A DNA stretch of 64,000 bases from Pseudomonas saudiphocaensis (GCF_000756775.1 NZ_CCSF01000001.1:1922001-1986000); one strand, 5' to 3'; numbered from the stretch's first letter, positions 37,982 to 49,878 are shown. Translations and numbers: made by a program. The notes: a model not told the origin generated them from the sequence alone.

Positions 37982-39310
37982 ATGACCCGCAAGCTCTACA
38001 TCGAAACCCACGGCTGCCAGATGAACGAGTACGACAGCTCGCGCATGGTGGATTTGCTGGGTGAGCAGCAACCGCTCGAAATCACCACCAACCCGGCCGA
38101 GGCCGATGTGATTCTGCTCAACACCTGCTCGATTCGCGAGAAGGCGCAGGAGAAAGTCTTCTCCCAGCTGGGTCGCTGGCGTGAACTGAAGCAGGACAAC
38201 CCCGAGCTGGTCATCGGTGTGGGTGGCTGCGTAGCCAGCCAGGAAGGCGCCGCGATCCGCGACCGCGCACCCTATGTGGACGTGGTATTCGGCCCGCAGA
38301 CCCTGCATCGCCTGCCGGAAATGATCGATGCAGCGCGTACCACCCAGCAACCTCAGGTGGACATTTCCTTCCCCGAAATCGAGAAATTCGACCGCCTGCC
38401 TGAGCCGCGCGTCGACGGCCCGACAGCCTATGTCTCGGTCATGGAAGGCTGCAGCAAGTACTGCACCTTTTGCGTGGTGCCCTACACCCGTGGTGAAGAA
38501 GTCAGCCGCCCCTTCGATGATGTTCTGGCAGAGGTGATCCACCTGGCCGAGCACGGCGTACGCGAAATCACGCTGCTGGGGCAGAACGTCAACGGCTATC
38601 GCGGCGCAACCCATGACGGGCGCACCGCCGACCTGGCCGAACTGATTCGCGTCGTTGCTGCCGTCGATGGCATCGACCGCATCCGCTATACCACCAGCCA
38701 CCCGCTGGAATTCTCCGACGCCCTGATCCAGGCCCACGCCGAAGTGCCGGAACTGGTGAAATACCTGCACCTGCCGGTGCAGTCCGGTTCCGACCGAGTG
38801 CTGGCCGGCATGAAGCGCAACCATACGGCGCTGGAGTACAAGTCGCGCATTCGCAAACTCAAGGCAGCGGTGCCGGACATTCTGATCAGCTCGGACTTCA
38901 TCGTCGGTTTCCCCGGCGAGACCGACAAGGATTTCGAGCAGACCATGAAGCTGATCGAGGAGGTCGGCTTCGACTTCTCCTACTCCTTCGTCTACAGCTC
39001 GCGCCCCGGCACGCCTGCGGCGGATCTGGCCGATGAGACCCCCGAAGAGGTGAAGAAGCAGCGCCTGGCAATCCTGCAGCAGCGCATCAACCAGCAGGGC
39101 TTCGAGCACAGCCGGCGGATGGCAGGCACCACTCAGCGCATCCTGGTCACGGATTACTCCAAGAAGGACCCCGGCATGCTCCAGGGCCGTACCGAACACA
39201 ACCGCATCGTCAACTTCCGCTGCGACAACCCGCGACTGATCGGCCAGTTCGTCGACGTGCACATCGACGAAGCGCTGCCGCATTCGTTGCGCGGGACGCT
39301 GGTCTCCTGA
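37982..39310 (+). CDS. miaB: tRNA-2-methylthio-N6-dimethylallyladenosine synthase
   Basis: 442 residues. Radical-SAM methylthiotransferase acting on i6A37 of tRNA. The N-terminal cluster cysteines are Cys12, Cys49 and Cys83; the radical-SAM triad is Cys157-x3-Cys161-x2-Cys164 (CSKYCTFC). A C-terminal TRAM domain follows (about 380-440). Ends with a strong palindromic terminator at 39313. Confidence 0.97.
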   Translation: MTRKLYIETHGCQMNEYDSSRMVDLLGEQQPLEITTNPAEADVILLNTCSIREKAQEKVFSQLGRWRELKQDNPELVIGVGGCVASQEGAAIRDRAPYVDVVFGPQTLHRLPEMIDAARTTQQPQVDISFPEIEKFDRLPEPRVDGPTAYVSVMEGCSKYCTFCVVPYTRGEEVSRPFDDVLAEVIHLAEHGVREITLLGQNVNGYRGATHDGRTADLAELIRVVAAVDGIDRIRYTTSHPLEFSDALIQAHAEVPELVKYLHLPVQSGSDRVLAGMKRNHTALEYKSRIRKLKAAVPDILISSDFIVGFPGETDKDFEQTMKLIEEVGFDFSYSFVYSSRPGTPAADLADETPEEVKKQRLAILQQRINQQGFEHSRRMAGTTQRILVTDYSKKDPGMLQGRTEHNRIVNFRCDNPRLIGQFVDVHIDEALPHSLRGTLVS

Positions 39311-39312
39311 AC

Positions 39313-39340
39313 TACAGGGCCGAACTTGTTCGGCCCTGTA
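39313..39340 (+). terminator. Intrinsic terminator/palindrome after miaB
   Basis: TACAGGGCCGAAC, TT, GTTCGGCCCTGTA: 13-bp perfect arms two bases after the miaB stop, followed by TTTG. The core GGGCCGAACTTGTTCGGCC recurs at 43611-43629 after lnt. Confidence 0.85.
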
Positions 39341-39465
39341 TTTGCCTAACAAACTCAGCCCTACGGCAATGCCGCTAAGCTGCTTTTTCGCATTGCGCTG
39401 TTTTTTTTCGCCTACGGCGCTATTCTTCGTTTTCCTAACTGCCGAGCACGGTCAATCAAAAGCCC

Positions 39466-40446
39466 TTGAACGCCCCCACAGAACCTTTACGTTTTACCCT
39501 CGAACCCTTTGAAGCCAACCGCTTCGCCAATCTCTGCGGCCAATTCGACGAGCATCTGCGACTGATAGAACAGCGCCTGAAGCTTGAGATTCGCAACCGT
39601 GGCAATCAGTTTGAACTGGTCGGCCCGAGCGATATCGTCAAGTCCGCCGAACACCTGCTGCGCCGCCTGTACCGTGAAGCCAAGAACACCGAGCTGTCAC
39701 CGGATCTGGTTCACCTGTTCCTGCAGGAGTCGGGCATGGAAGAGCTGGCCAACCCCTCTACCACGCCGAATATTTCTCTGCGCACCCGCAAGGGCAACAT
39801 CCGCCCACGCGGCGCCAATCAGCAGCGCTATGTGCAGTCGATCCTGAACAACGACATCAACTTCGGCATCGGCCCAGCAGGCACTGGCAAGACCTATCTG
39901 GCTGTCGCATGCGCCGTCGATGCACTGGAGCGTGAACAGGTCCGCCGCATTCTGCTGGTGCGCCCTGCAGTCGAAGCGGGCGAGAAGCTCGGTTTCCTGC
40001 CCGGCGACCTGGCGCAGAAGATCGACCCCTACCTGCGCCCGCTGTACGACGCCCTTTACGAAATGCTCGGCTTCGAGCACGTCGCTCGGCTGATCGAGAA
40101 GCAGGTTATCGAGATCGCACCACTGGCCTATATGCGCGGGCGGACGCTGAACAACAGCTTCATCATCCTCGACGAAAGCCAGAACACCACCATGGAACAG
40201 ATGAAGATGTTCCTCACCCGGATCGGCTTCGGCTCTACCGCAGTGATCACCGGCGACATCACTCAGGTCGACCTGCCGCGCGGCACCAAGTCAGGCCTGG
40301 GCCACGTGATGGAGGTGCTCAAGGACGTCAACGGCATCAGCTTCACTCATTTCCAGCCCAAGGATGTGGTCCGCCACCCGCTGGTCCAGCGCATCGTCGA
40401 AGCCTACGAGGCCTTCGAAGATCAAAAGCCCGGAACGCGCACATGA
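39466..40446 (+). CDS. ybeZ: PhoH family ATPase (YbeZ)
   Basis: 326 residues. PhoH-like ATP-binding protein with Walker A GPAGTGKT (136-143), Walker [10 protein letters not shown] and an arginine-rich core. The start is TTG 39466, giving [20 protein letters not shown] as in Pseudomonas orthologues. It overlaps ybeY by ATGA. YbeZ and YbeY work together in rRNA maturation and RNA quality control. The 5' gap (39341-39465) holds a T-rich stretch and the likely promoter. Confidence 0.95.
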   Translation: MNAPTEPLRFTLEPFEANRFANLCGQFDEHLRLIEQRLKLEIRNRGNQFELVGPSDIVKSAEHLLRRLYREAKNTELSPDLVHLFLQESGMEELANPSTTPNISLRTRKGNIRPRGANQQRYVQSILNNDINFGIGPAGTGKTYLAVACAVDALEREQVRRILLVRPAVEAGEKLGFLPGDLAQKIDPYLRPLYDALYEMLGFEHVARLIEKQVIEIAPLAYMRGRTLNNSFIILDESQNTTMEQMKMFLTRIGFGSTAVITGDITQVDLPRGTKSGLGHVMEVLKDVNGISFTHFQPKDVVRHPLVQRIVEAYEAFEDQKPGTRT

Positions 40447-40895
40447 TCGAGCTTGATCTGCAATACGCCACCAGCGGTACGGCGCCCGCCGAGGCGGATC
40501 TGCGACGCTGGTGCGAACTGGCGCTGCGCCAGCGTAGCGCCGACTCCGAGCTGACCATCCGTCTCGTCGATGAGCCGGAAGGCCGCGAATTGAACAGCAC
40601 CTGGCGGCAGAAGGACTACGCCACCAACGTGCTGTCGTTTCCCGCTGATGTCCCAGACGGTTTGTTGGATATCCCACTGCTCGGCGATCTGGTCATCTGC
40701 GTGCCGGTGGTCGAACGGGAAGCGGCGGAACAGGACAAGTCACTGCAGGCGCATTGGGCGCATCTGGTGATCCACGGCTGCCTGCACCTGCTGGGCTACG
40801 ACCACATCGAAGACGATGAGGCCGAAGAAATGGAAAGCCTCGAACGCCAACTGTTAGCTGAACTGGGTCATCCAGACCCCTATGCTGACGAATGA
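40443..40895 (+). CDS. ybeY: Endoribonuclease YbeY
   Basis: 150 residues. Metal-dependent RNase for 16S rRNA 3' maturation and ribosome quality control. Zn ligands His111, His115 and His121 ([11 protein letters not shown]) and the NVLSFPAD motif are clear. Start ATG 40443 overlaps ybeZ. Confidence 0.97.
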   Translation: MIELDLQYATSGTAPAEADLRRWCELALRQRSADSELTIRLVDEPEGRELNSTWRQKDYATNVLSFPADVPDGLLDIPLLGDLVICVPVVEREAAEQDKSLQAHWAHLVIHGCLHLLGYDHIEDDEAEEMESLERQLLAELGHPDPYADE

Positions 40896-40934
40896 CCCGC
40901 TTGGGTATTTATTAAAGGACCATTGAGTCAAGAC

Positions 40935-41783
40935 ATGAGCGAAGATCGATCGAGCAACGGGCAGAAGTCGTGGTTTGGAAAAATCACCCAGGCTTTTGCC
41001 CATGAGCCGAAAAACCGCGAAGAACTGCTGGAAGTTTTGCGCGGCGCCCACCAGAACAAACTGCTCGACTCCGAAGCCCTGGCAATTGTCGAGGGCGCCA
41101 TTCAGGTCGCCGACCTGCAGGTACGCGACATCATGGTGCCGCGCTCGCAGGTAATGAGCATCCGGGCCGACCAGTCGCCGAGGGAGTTTCTGCCGGCGAT
41201 CATTTCCGCTGCGCATTCGCGCTATCCCGTGGTTGGCGACAGCCTCGACGAGGTTATCGGCGTGCTGCTGGCCAAGGATCTGCTGCCGCTGATCCTGCAG
41301 GATGACCCGCACTCGAACTTCGACATCAAGGACCTGTTGCGGCCAGCGACCTTCGTTCCGGAGTCCAAGCGTCTCAACGTGCTGCTGCGCGAGTTCCGTG
41401 CCAACCACAGCCACATGGCCATCGTTATCGACGAGTACGGTGGAGTGGCTGGCCTGGTGACCATCGAAGACGTGCTTGAACAGATCGTCGGCGATATCGA
41501 GGACGAACACGATATCGAGGAAGACAGCTATATTCGTCCGCTGCCCAGCGGTGACTTCCTGGTCAAGGCGCTGACGCCCATCGGCAACTTCAACGAGTTT
41601 TTTCAGAGCGAATTCCCCGATGAGGAATTCGATACGGTGGCCGGTCTGGTCATGAACGCCTTTGGCCACCTGCCAAAACGCAACGAGGTGGTAGAAATCG
41701 AGCGTTTCCGTTTCCGCGTACTCAACGCAGACAGTCGCCGGGTGCATATGCTGCGGATTACGCGCTTGGCGGAAAGCCGCTGA
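40935..41783 (+). CDS. corC: CorC/HlyC family CBS-domain protein
   Basis: 282 residues. Two CBS domains (IMVPRSQVMSIRADQSPREF; IVIDEYGGVAGLVTIEDVLE) and a C-terminal CorC_HlyC domain, typical of proteins near lnt linked to Mg2+/Co2+ handling. The preferred start is ATG 40935 (MSEDRSSNG, as orthologues). A TTG at 40923, closer to AAAGGA, is an alternative. Downstream of ybeY by 39 bases, the usual ybeZ-ybeY-corC-lnt operon. Confidence 0.93.
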   Translation: MSEDRSSNGQKSWFGKITQAFAHEPKNREELLEVLRGAHQNKLLDSEALAIVEGAIQVADLQVRDIMVPRSQVMSIRADQSPREFLPAIISAAHSRYPVVGDSLDEVIGVLLAKDLLPLILQDDPHSNFDIKDLLRPATFVPESKRLNVLLREFRANHSHMAIVIDEYGGVAGLVTIEDVLEQIVGDIEDEHDIEEDSYIRPLPSGDFLVKALTPIGNFNEFFQSEFPDEEFDTVAGLVMNAFGHLPKRNEVVEIERFRFRVLNADSRRVHMLRITRLAESR

Positions 41784-41802
41784 CAGTCCGTTGAATACCT
41801 GG

Positions 41803-41828
41803 GGTGGATGTCGCTTTTCACATCCACC
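41803..41828. repeat. REP element upstream of lnt
   Basis: GGTGGATG, ten bases, CATCCACC: 8-bp perfect arms in the corC-lnt gap. Its relatives lie at 43471 (opposite orientation, after lnt) and 7091-7167. Confidence 0.75.
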
Positions 41829-41910
41829 ACAGCGACCGGCCGACGGAACGATAAATGCGTTTCCCTCAACAAACCCACCTCCAGCGCTTTTTCTTCCCGT
41901 AGGAGTCCCG

Positions 41911-43431
41911 ATGCACTGGATCACCCGCTCCGGCTGGCCGGGCAATCTGCTGGCGCTGGCCGCCGGCGCCCTGACCACTCTTTCCCTGGCGCCCTTTGAT
42001 ATCTGGCCGCTGGCTCTGGTTTCGGTCGGGTTGCTGTATCTGGGACTACGTGAAGCTGCGGGCAAGCAGGCAGCGGGTCGAGGCTGGTGCTATGGCTTCG
42101 GCCTGTTCAGCTCCGGGGTCAGCTGGGTGTATGTCAGCATCCATGACTTCGGCGCGGCACCACCCCTGCTTGCCGGCGCACTGACACTGGGTTTCGTCGC
42201 TGGTCTGGCTTTGTTCTTCGCTCTGCTGGGCTGGGTCTGGGCGCGCTGGCTACGCCAAGCTGCCAATGCGCCCCTGCTCGACGCGCTCGCCTTCGCCGCC
42301 CTCTGGCTTGCTCTGGACGCGCTACGCGGGTGGATATTGACCGGTTTCCCCTGGTTATACCTCGGTTACAGCCAGCTGGAAGGCCCACTGGCAGCACTCG
42401 CTCCGCTCGGCGGCGTCTGGCTGCTGAGCTTTGTGATCGTCCTGACGGCAGCCTTGCTCGTCCAGCTGCCGCGCCTGCTGCCGCAAAAAGCCGCGCTGGC
42501 TACGGCTCTGGTGGCACTGGTTGCTCTCTGGGCCGGCGCACTGGGCATCGGCCAGCACGCCTGGACCAGCGTCAAGGCCGCCCCAATCAGTGTTGCGGCC
42601 ATGCAGGGCAATGTCGCCCAGAGCCTCAAATGGGACCCGCAGAAGCTGGAAATGCAGCTGCTGCTCTACCGCGATATGACCTTCCGCAGCCGCCCTGCCG
42701 ACCTCATCGTCTGGCCGGAAACGGCGGTGCCGATCCTCAAGGATCACGCTGAAGGCTATTTGGAGATGATGGGCCGCTTCGCCGAGGACCGGCAGTCGGC
42801 GCTGATCACTGGGGTTCCGGTACGGCAACCAAACGCTGAAGGCGAGCTGCGCTACTACAACGGACTGACCAGCACCGGCGATGCTCAAGGCACTTACCTC
42901 AAGCAGAAGCTGGTGCCCTTTGGCGAATACGTGCCGCTGCAAGAGCTGTTGCGCGGGCTGATCGCATTCTTCGACCTGCCCATGTCCGACTTCGCCCGTG
43001 GCGAGCCGGGGCAGGCGCTGCTAGAGGCCAAAGGGTTCAAGATCGCGCCTTTTATCTGCTACGAAGTGGTATATCCCGAGTTCGCTGCCAGTCTGGCCGC
43101 GCAGAGCGACATTCTCCTCACCGTCAGCAATGACGCCTGGTTCGGACGTTCCATCGGCCCCCTGCAACACCTGCAGATGGCCCAGATGCGTGCACTGGAA
43201 GCCGGTCGCTGGATGATCCGTGCGACCAACAATGGCGTTACCGTGCTGATTGACCCCAAGGGACGTATCACCGAGCAGATTCCAGCGTTCGAGCAGGCTG
43301 TGCTCTACGGCGAGGTCACGCCCATGCAGGGATTGACGCCCTACCTGCAGTGGCGCTCCTGGCCATTAATCGGACTGTGCGTGGTGCTGCTGGGCTGGGC
43401 GTTGTGGCGACGGCAAAATGCCCTGCGTTGA
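41911..43431 (+). CDS. lnt: Apolipoprotein N-acyltransferase
   Basis: 506 residues. Adds the third acyl chain to lipoproteins in the inner membrane. An N-terminal block of about six membrane segments is followed by a nitrilase-like periplasmic domain with the Glu270-Lys333-Cys383 triad (VWPETAVP; KQKLVPFGEY; FICYEVVYP), then a last membrane helix. The ATG at 41911 has taggagtcccg upstream. A diverged repeat of its last codons lies at 43505-43585. Confidence 0.97.
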   Translation: MHWITRSGWPGNLLALAAGALTTLSLAPFDIWPLALVSVGLLYLGLREAAGKQAAGRGWCYGFGLFSSGVSWVYVSIHDFGAAPPLLAGALTLGFVAGLALFFALLGWVWARWLRQAANAPLLDALAFAALWLALDALRGWILTGFPWLYLGYSQLEGPLAALAPLGGVWLLSFVIVLTAALLVQLPRLLPQKAALATALVALVALWAGALGIGQHAWTSVKAAPISVAAMQGNVAQSLKWDPQKLEMQLLLYRDMTFRSRPADLIVWPETAVPILKDHAEGYLEMMGRFAEDRQSALITGVPVRQPNAEGELRYYNGLTSTGDAQGTYLKQKLVPFGEYVPLQELLRGLIAFFDLPMSDFARGEPGQALLEAKGFKIAPFICYEVVYPEFAASLAAQSDILLTVSNDAWFGRSIGPLQHLQMAQMRALEAGRWMIRATNNGVTVLIDPKGRITEQIPAFEQAVLYGEVTPMQGLTPYLQWRSWPLIGLCVVLLGWALWRRQNALR

Positions 43432-43470
43432 GCTTCATCTGTGCCGGCACCCGTGCACTGCGCGGCTTGT

Positions 43471-43500
43471 GGTGGATGTAAAAAGCGGCATCCACCCTAC
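43471..43500. repeat. REP element after lnt
   Basis: GGTGGATG, ten bases, CATCCACC followed by CTAC: 8-bp arms. It separates the lnt stop from the duplicated lnt tail and is oriented opposite to the REP at 41803-41828. Confidence 0.75.
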
Positions 43501-43504
43501 GGCG

Positions 43505-43585
43505 CTGCAATGGCGCTCCTGGCCACTGATAGTGCTATGCACGGTGGTGCTGGGCTGGGCGCTGTGGCGACGAAGGAACGGCTAA
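43505..43585 (+). pseudogene. Duplicated 3' end of lnt
   Basis: The 68 bases 43505-43572 match 43345-43412 in lnt without gaps, 57 of 68 identical by my count. The copy is in frame and ends at TAA 43583-43585; it would encode LQWRSWPLIVLCTVVLGWAL then WRRRNG, against LQWRSWPLIGLCVVLLGWAL then WRRQNALR in lnt. It has no start codon or ribosome site, so it is not expressed alone. Most differences are silent or conservative, so it evolved as a coding end. Confidence 0.88.
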
Positions 43586-43606
43586 ACCTGGCGAGCAAAA
43601 CCGCCC

Positions 43607-43667
43607 TGTAGGGCCGAACTTGTTCGGCCTTTTTGCACCCTTCTGGCCGAATAAATTCGGCCCTACA
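43607..43667. repeat. Twin-hairpin palindromic repeat, also terminator-like
   Basis: Outer arms TGTAGGGCCGAA and TTCGGCCCTACA; inside are two perfect hairpins, GGCCGAACTTGTTCGGCC and GGCCGAATAAATTCGGCC, 14 bases apart. The first is followed by TTTTT, so it can end transcription from lnt. The same core is the miaB terminator at 39313-39340. The remaining part of the 43432-43731 gap shows nothing else. Confidence 0.8.
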
Positions 43668-43731
43668 AACCTCTGGCCCGGAGTAACCGGAGGCATGATC
43701 CGACTCCCTAGCCCTCAGAGCCCGCTTGCCC

Positions 43732-44502
43732 TTACTCGGACCTTGCGTATAGCAACGGATAAACCAGCTGCCCCGCCGCCTCATTGAGCAGCATACCGTT
43801 CTGCCAGACGGCCCGGGTCTCCGGCAGCCAGCCGCCGAAGGGCCGGCCGTGGGGAACGCCGAGAAAGCCTACCGGCGCGGCGATGACTTCCAGGCCCTGC
43901 TGCTCAAAGCACCAGCGTGAACGCGGCATATGCGCAGCCGAAGTCACCAGCACCACCCGCCGGACGCCTGCGGCCTTGAGTATTTCAGCGCTGTACAGCG
44001 CGTTCTCCCAGGTGGTTCGGCTACGCTCTTCCAGCCATCGCACGGTGGTATCGAAATCCCGCTGCATGGCTTCCGCCGCCAGCAGGGCTTCGCTCGGCGG
44101 CTTGCCAAAATGCAGACCGCCGCTGGCCAGAACCGGCAGCTCCGATGCTTTCGCCAGACGCGAGGCATAACGCAACCGTTCGATGGCGATATGGCTGGGC
44201 TGGTCCGCCCCCCAGCCTGGATCAGCCTGTTCACGCCCAGCGCCAAGCACCACAATTGCCTGGGCCTGCATGCCCACACTGCTCCACTGCGCCTGCTCAA
44301 GCGCAGGCTCGGTTTCCAGCGCCCGCCCCGCCCATTCCACCGTAACCGGCAGGCTCATCAGCCAGAGACCGCCGAAACCCAGTACAAAGCAGCAGGCCGC
44401 CAAGCGTGGTGCACGTCGTCTAAGCCACCAGCCGACCAACAGCAACAACAACAGGCCGCCAGGCGGCAGGATCAACTGCTTGAAGAAATAGCGTATCGGC
44501 AT
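43732..44502 (-). CDS. YdcF/ElyC family (DUF218) membrane protein
   Basis: 256 residues. Two N-terminal membrane segments and a DUF218 domain with IVVLGAGREQ, PVLASGGLHFG, SRTTWENALYSAEIL and VVLVTSAAHMPRS. The ElyC group acts in envelope (peptidoglycan, enterobacterial common antigen) homeostasis. ATG 44502 is chosen over an upstream start at 44556. Its direction is opposite to lnt and leuS. Confidence 0.88.
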   Translation of the reverse strand: MPIRYFFKQLILPPGGLLLLLLVGWWLRRRAPRLAACCFVLGFGGLWLMSLPVTVEWAGRALETEPALEQAQWSSVGMQAQAIVVLGAGREQADPGWGADQPSHIAIERLRYASRLAKASELPVLASGGLHFGKPPSEALLAAEAMQRDFDTTVRWLEERSRTTWENALYSAEILKAAGVRRVVLVTSAAHMPRSRWCFEQQGLEVIAAPVGFLGVPHGRPFGGWLPETRAVWQNGMLLNEAAGQLVYPLLYARSE

Positions 44503-44584
44503 GCGCGGCTCCTGCGTGGCGGAAGCTGCAACTCTACCCTTCAAGCCAGCGCACATACACCCGCAATGAAATCAGATTGCCACC

Positions 44585-44746
44585 AGGGTCTATTGCCGTT
44601 TCATCGCGTCCGCGCCGGCGCCTGTTTTTGTGCGAGACAAGGCACGAGGAGCGAAGTTTGGTCGTTCCAAATAAGCGACGAGGAACGCCGCCTCGCGCAA
44701 AAACAGGCCCGGCCCTTCGGATTGCGCTGAAACGGCAACAGACCCT
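44585..44746. mobile_element. Second MITE, 162 bp, imperfect terminal inverted repeats
   Basis: The ends are AGGGTCTATTGCCGTTTCA and its mirror TGAAACGGCAACAGACCCT, one mismatch in 19. Inside are GCCTGTTTTTGTGCGAG and CTCGCGCAAAAACAGGC, and a central hairpin at 44652-44676 with stem TTTGG/CCAAA. It codes for nothing. Its right end supplies two bases of the ybeL stop codon. The interior shares GACAAGGCA and the central 25 bases with the MITE at 10472. Confidence 0.85.
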
Positions 44747-45194
44747 AGTGTTTGGGATAGGTATGCAACCGCTGCCTCGCGCGTAGCAGTTGCGAGCCAC
44801 AGGAAGCGCAGGCAGCCGGCCCGGCGCCTTCCGGCCAGCTCACCGTGGCGCTGCAGATCGCACATGTCAGCACCTGTCTCAGGGCCAGGGGAGCCTGCTT
44901 GCACGCCTTACCAGGATGCTGACGCAAGCTGCGCAACGTGGGTCGCGTAGCCTGACGAACGATCTGCGCCTGCTCTTCAGCGGCCGCGTGCCAGCCTGAC
45001 AGCCAGCGCGCATCCTGCTGCAGATACGCCCGGATCAACTCAAACTCTGCTGGCGTCAGCCCGCCCACCTCCAGCTCCCCGCCGTTGTCCCCTGCAGCGT
45101 TTCCCGTTCGCTCAGCCTCCTCCAGGGCCAGCGTCAGCCGCTGCAGCACACGCCCATACAGGTTTCCCTCGTTCGCCCCGTGTTCTTCACTCAT
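44745..45194 (-). CDS. ybeL: Zinc ribbon-containing protein YbeL (DUF1451)
   Basis: 149 residues: an N-terminal helical part (YGRVLQRLTLALEEAERTGN) and a C-terminal zinc ribbon with CAIC and CASC pairs. It diverges from leuS, as ybeL does in other gammaproteobacteria. The stop (complement of 44745-44747) lies in the end of the MITE, so the C-terminus HTYPKH may have been altered by the insertion. Function unknown. Confidence 0.88.
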   Translation of the reverse strand: MSEEHGANEGNLYGRVLQRLTLALEEAERTGNAAGDNGGELEVGGLTPAEFELIRAYLQQDARWLSGWHAAAEEQAQIVRQATRPTLRSLRQHPGKACKQAPLALRQVLTCAICSATVSWPEGAGPAACASCGSQLLRARQRLHTYPKH

Positions 45195-45309
45195 GGTTCA
45201 CCTCTTTGTCCGTCCCGCCCCCTTGAGCAAAGGGTAGTTCAGGCTCAGCGCGCCGGCCTTGTACAAAAGGCGTAGCCCGGCGAACGGCAAATCGGGTTTC
45301 CCTCCGTGA

Positions 45310-48042
<2,733 letters not shown>

Positions 48043-48086
48043 TTTGCCGTGGCGCGTGGCGCCAGGGCTGGCAAGGGGATAACAGG

Positions 48087-48692
48087 ATGATCAAACGCAC
48101 TGTAATGATGACCGGCATGGTTCTGCTGCTGAGCGCCTGCGGCTTCCAGCTTCGCGGCACAGGCATGGACGATTTCGCCCTGGAGGAAATCAACCTGCTG
48201 GCGCGCAATAGCCATGGCGAAACGGTTCGTCAGCTTGAGCAGCTGCTGGAAAACAACGGCGTGCGGGTCCATCAAGGTGCGCGATACACCCTTGATCTGG
48301 TGCGCGAGCAGAACCGTCAGCGCACTGCCAGCTACACCAGCTCGGCGCGCAGTGCCGAATACGAGCTGACCAGCATTCTCGACTACCAATTCCGCGGCCC
48401 GCAGAACACCGTGCTGCTGGAAGACAGCATCGAAGTGCAGAAAGTCTACGTACATGACAGCAGCAACCTGATCGGCTCTGACCAGGAGGCCAATCAGCTG
48501 CGCAGCGAAATGCGCCGCGAACTGTTGCAGCAGCTGAACATGCGCATCAGCAGCATTACCCCAGCGCAACTCGACCAGTTGCAGGAGACCGCTGAAGCCC
48601 GTCAGCGCGCCGAAGCCGAAGCGATCGAAGCACAGCGCCAGCAGCAGACCCTGCAGCCACAGCAGTCGCCCGTCGAACAGCCGGCCCAATGA
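48087..48692 (+). CDS. lptE: LPS assembly lipoprotein LptE
   Basis: 201 residues. Lipobox LLSAC with Cys18; a mixed alpha/beta body (GFQLRGTGMDDFALEEINLL) and a Gln/Glu-rich C-terminal tail (about 165-201). LptE sits inside the LptD barrel in the outer membrane and is needed to insert LPS. Start ATG 48087, ribosome site aaggggataacagg. Lies between leuS and holA as usual. Confidence 0.96.
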   Translation: MIKRTVMMTGMVLLLSACGFQLRGTGMDDFALEEINLLARNSHGETVRQLEQLLENNGVRVHQGARYTLDLVREQNRQRTASYTSSARSAEYELTSILDYQFRGPQNTVLLEDSIEVQKVYVHDSSNLIGSDQEANQLRSEMRRELLQQLNMRISSITPAQLDQLQETAEARQRAEAEAIEAQRQQQTLQPQQSPVEQPAQ

Positions 48693-48697
48693 AACTT

Positions 48698-48717
48698 CGG
48701 GAGCCTCACGGCTCCCG
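48698..48717. terminator. Hairpin between lptE and holA
   Basis: CGGGAGCC, TCAC, GGCTCCCG: 8-bp perfect stem, six bases after the lptE stop. There is no T-run, so it may be an attenuator or mRNA-stability hairpin rather than a full terminator. Confidence 0.45.
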
Positions 48718-48732
48718 ACTTCGTAATCGACG

Positions 48733-49761
48733 ATGAAACTCTCCCCCGCCCAACTCGGCAAACATCTGCAAGGCCCACTCGCGCCTGTCTACGTAGTCAG
48801 CGGCGATGAGCACCTGTTGTGCCAGGAAGCCTGCGATGCCATTCGCGCTGCGTGCCGCCAGCAGGAGTTCAGCGAACGCCAGGTGCTTAATGTCGAAACC
48901 GGCTTCGACTGGGGCCAACTCGTCGAAGCCGGCGCCAGCCTTTCACTGTTTGCCGAACGGCGCTTGCTGGAGCTGCGTATCCCCAACGGCAAACCCGGCG
49001 ACAAGGGCGCCGCGGCGCTGATCGACTATCTGGCCCGCCCAGCCGAAGACACCGTGCTGCTGATCAGCCTGCCGAAACTCGACGGCAACACCCAGAAAAC
49101 CAAATGGGCCAAGGCGCTGATCGATGGCAAACAGGTGCAGTTTGTGCAGATCTGGCCGGTGGACGCCGCGCAGTTGCCACAGTGGATTCGCCAGCGCCTG
49201 TCACAGGCCGGACTGGCCGCCGACCAGGAAGCGGTGGAACTGATCGCCGCCCGGGTCGAAGGCAACCTGCTGGCCGCCGCGCAGGAAATCGAAAAACTCA
49301 AGCTTCTCGCCGAAGCAGGCCAGGTCACGGCAGCAACCGTTCAGGCTGCCGTCGCCGACAGCGCCCGCTATGACGTTTTCGGCCTCATCGATGCCGTGCT
49401 GCTGGGCCACTCCGAACACGTGCTGCGCATGCTTGATGGCCTGCGCGGTGAAGGTGTCGAGCCATTGTTCATCATGACCATGCTTGCCCGCGAGGTACGC
49501 CAGCTAGCCAATATCGCGCTGCTGCACAGCCAGGGCACCCCACTCGATCGGGCCTTTAGTCAGGCGCGCCCACCCGTTTGGGACAAGCGTCGCCCGCTGG
49601 TCAGCAAGGCGCTGCAGCGCCACGATGCCAACGGCTGGCAAGCGCTGTTGATCAGCGCACAGCTGATCGACGAACAGATCAAGGGACAGGCTCCAGGCGA
49701 TCCTTGGGCTGGGTTGGCCAATCTTTGTCTGCAGATGAGCGGACGGCGTATCGGGCTTTAG
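48733..49761 (+). CDS. holA: DNA polymerase III delta subunit
   Basis: 342 residues. Clamp-loader subunit that opens the beta clamp. LAPVYVVSGDEHLLCQEACD, then TVLLISLPKLDGNTQKTKWA, AARVEGNLLAAAQEIEKLKL and VFGLIDAVLLG match HolA. Start ATG 48733, 40 bases after lptE. Confidence 0.96.
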   Translation: MKLSPAQLGKHLQGPLAPVYVVSGDEHLLCQEACDAIRAACRQQEFSERQVLNVETGFDWGQLVEAGASLSLFAERRLLELRIPNGKPGDKGAAALIDYLARPAEDTVLLISLPKLDGNTQKTKWAKALIDGKQVQFVQIWPVDAAQLPQWIRQRLSQAGLAADQEAVELIAARVEGNLLAAAQEIEKLKLLAEAGQVTAATVQAAVADSARYDVFGLIDAVLLGHSEHVLRMLDGLRGEGVEPLFIMTMLAREVRQLANIALLHSQGTPLDRAFSQARPPVWDKRRPLVSKALQRHDANGWQALLISAQLIDEQIKGQAPGDPWAGLANLCLQMSGRRIGL

Positions 49762-49878
49762 TACAGCAGGCCTGCGGCGCCATCCTCCGTGGGATCGCAC
49801 TCATTTGATCTTTCCCGCTGGACATTTTTTGTTCAATGCCTATGATGCAGCCCGACAACCACCCCGGAGAGTCTGCCC

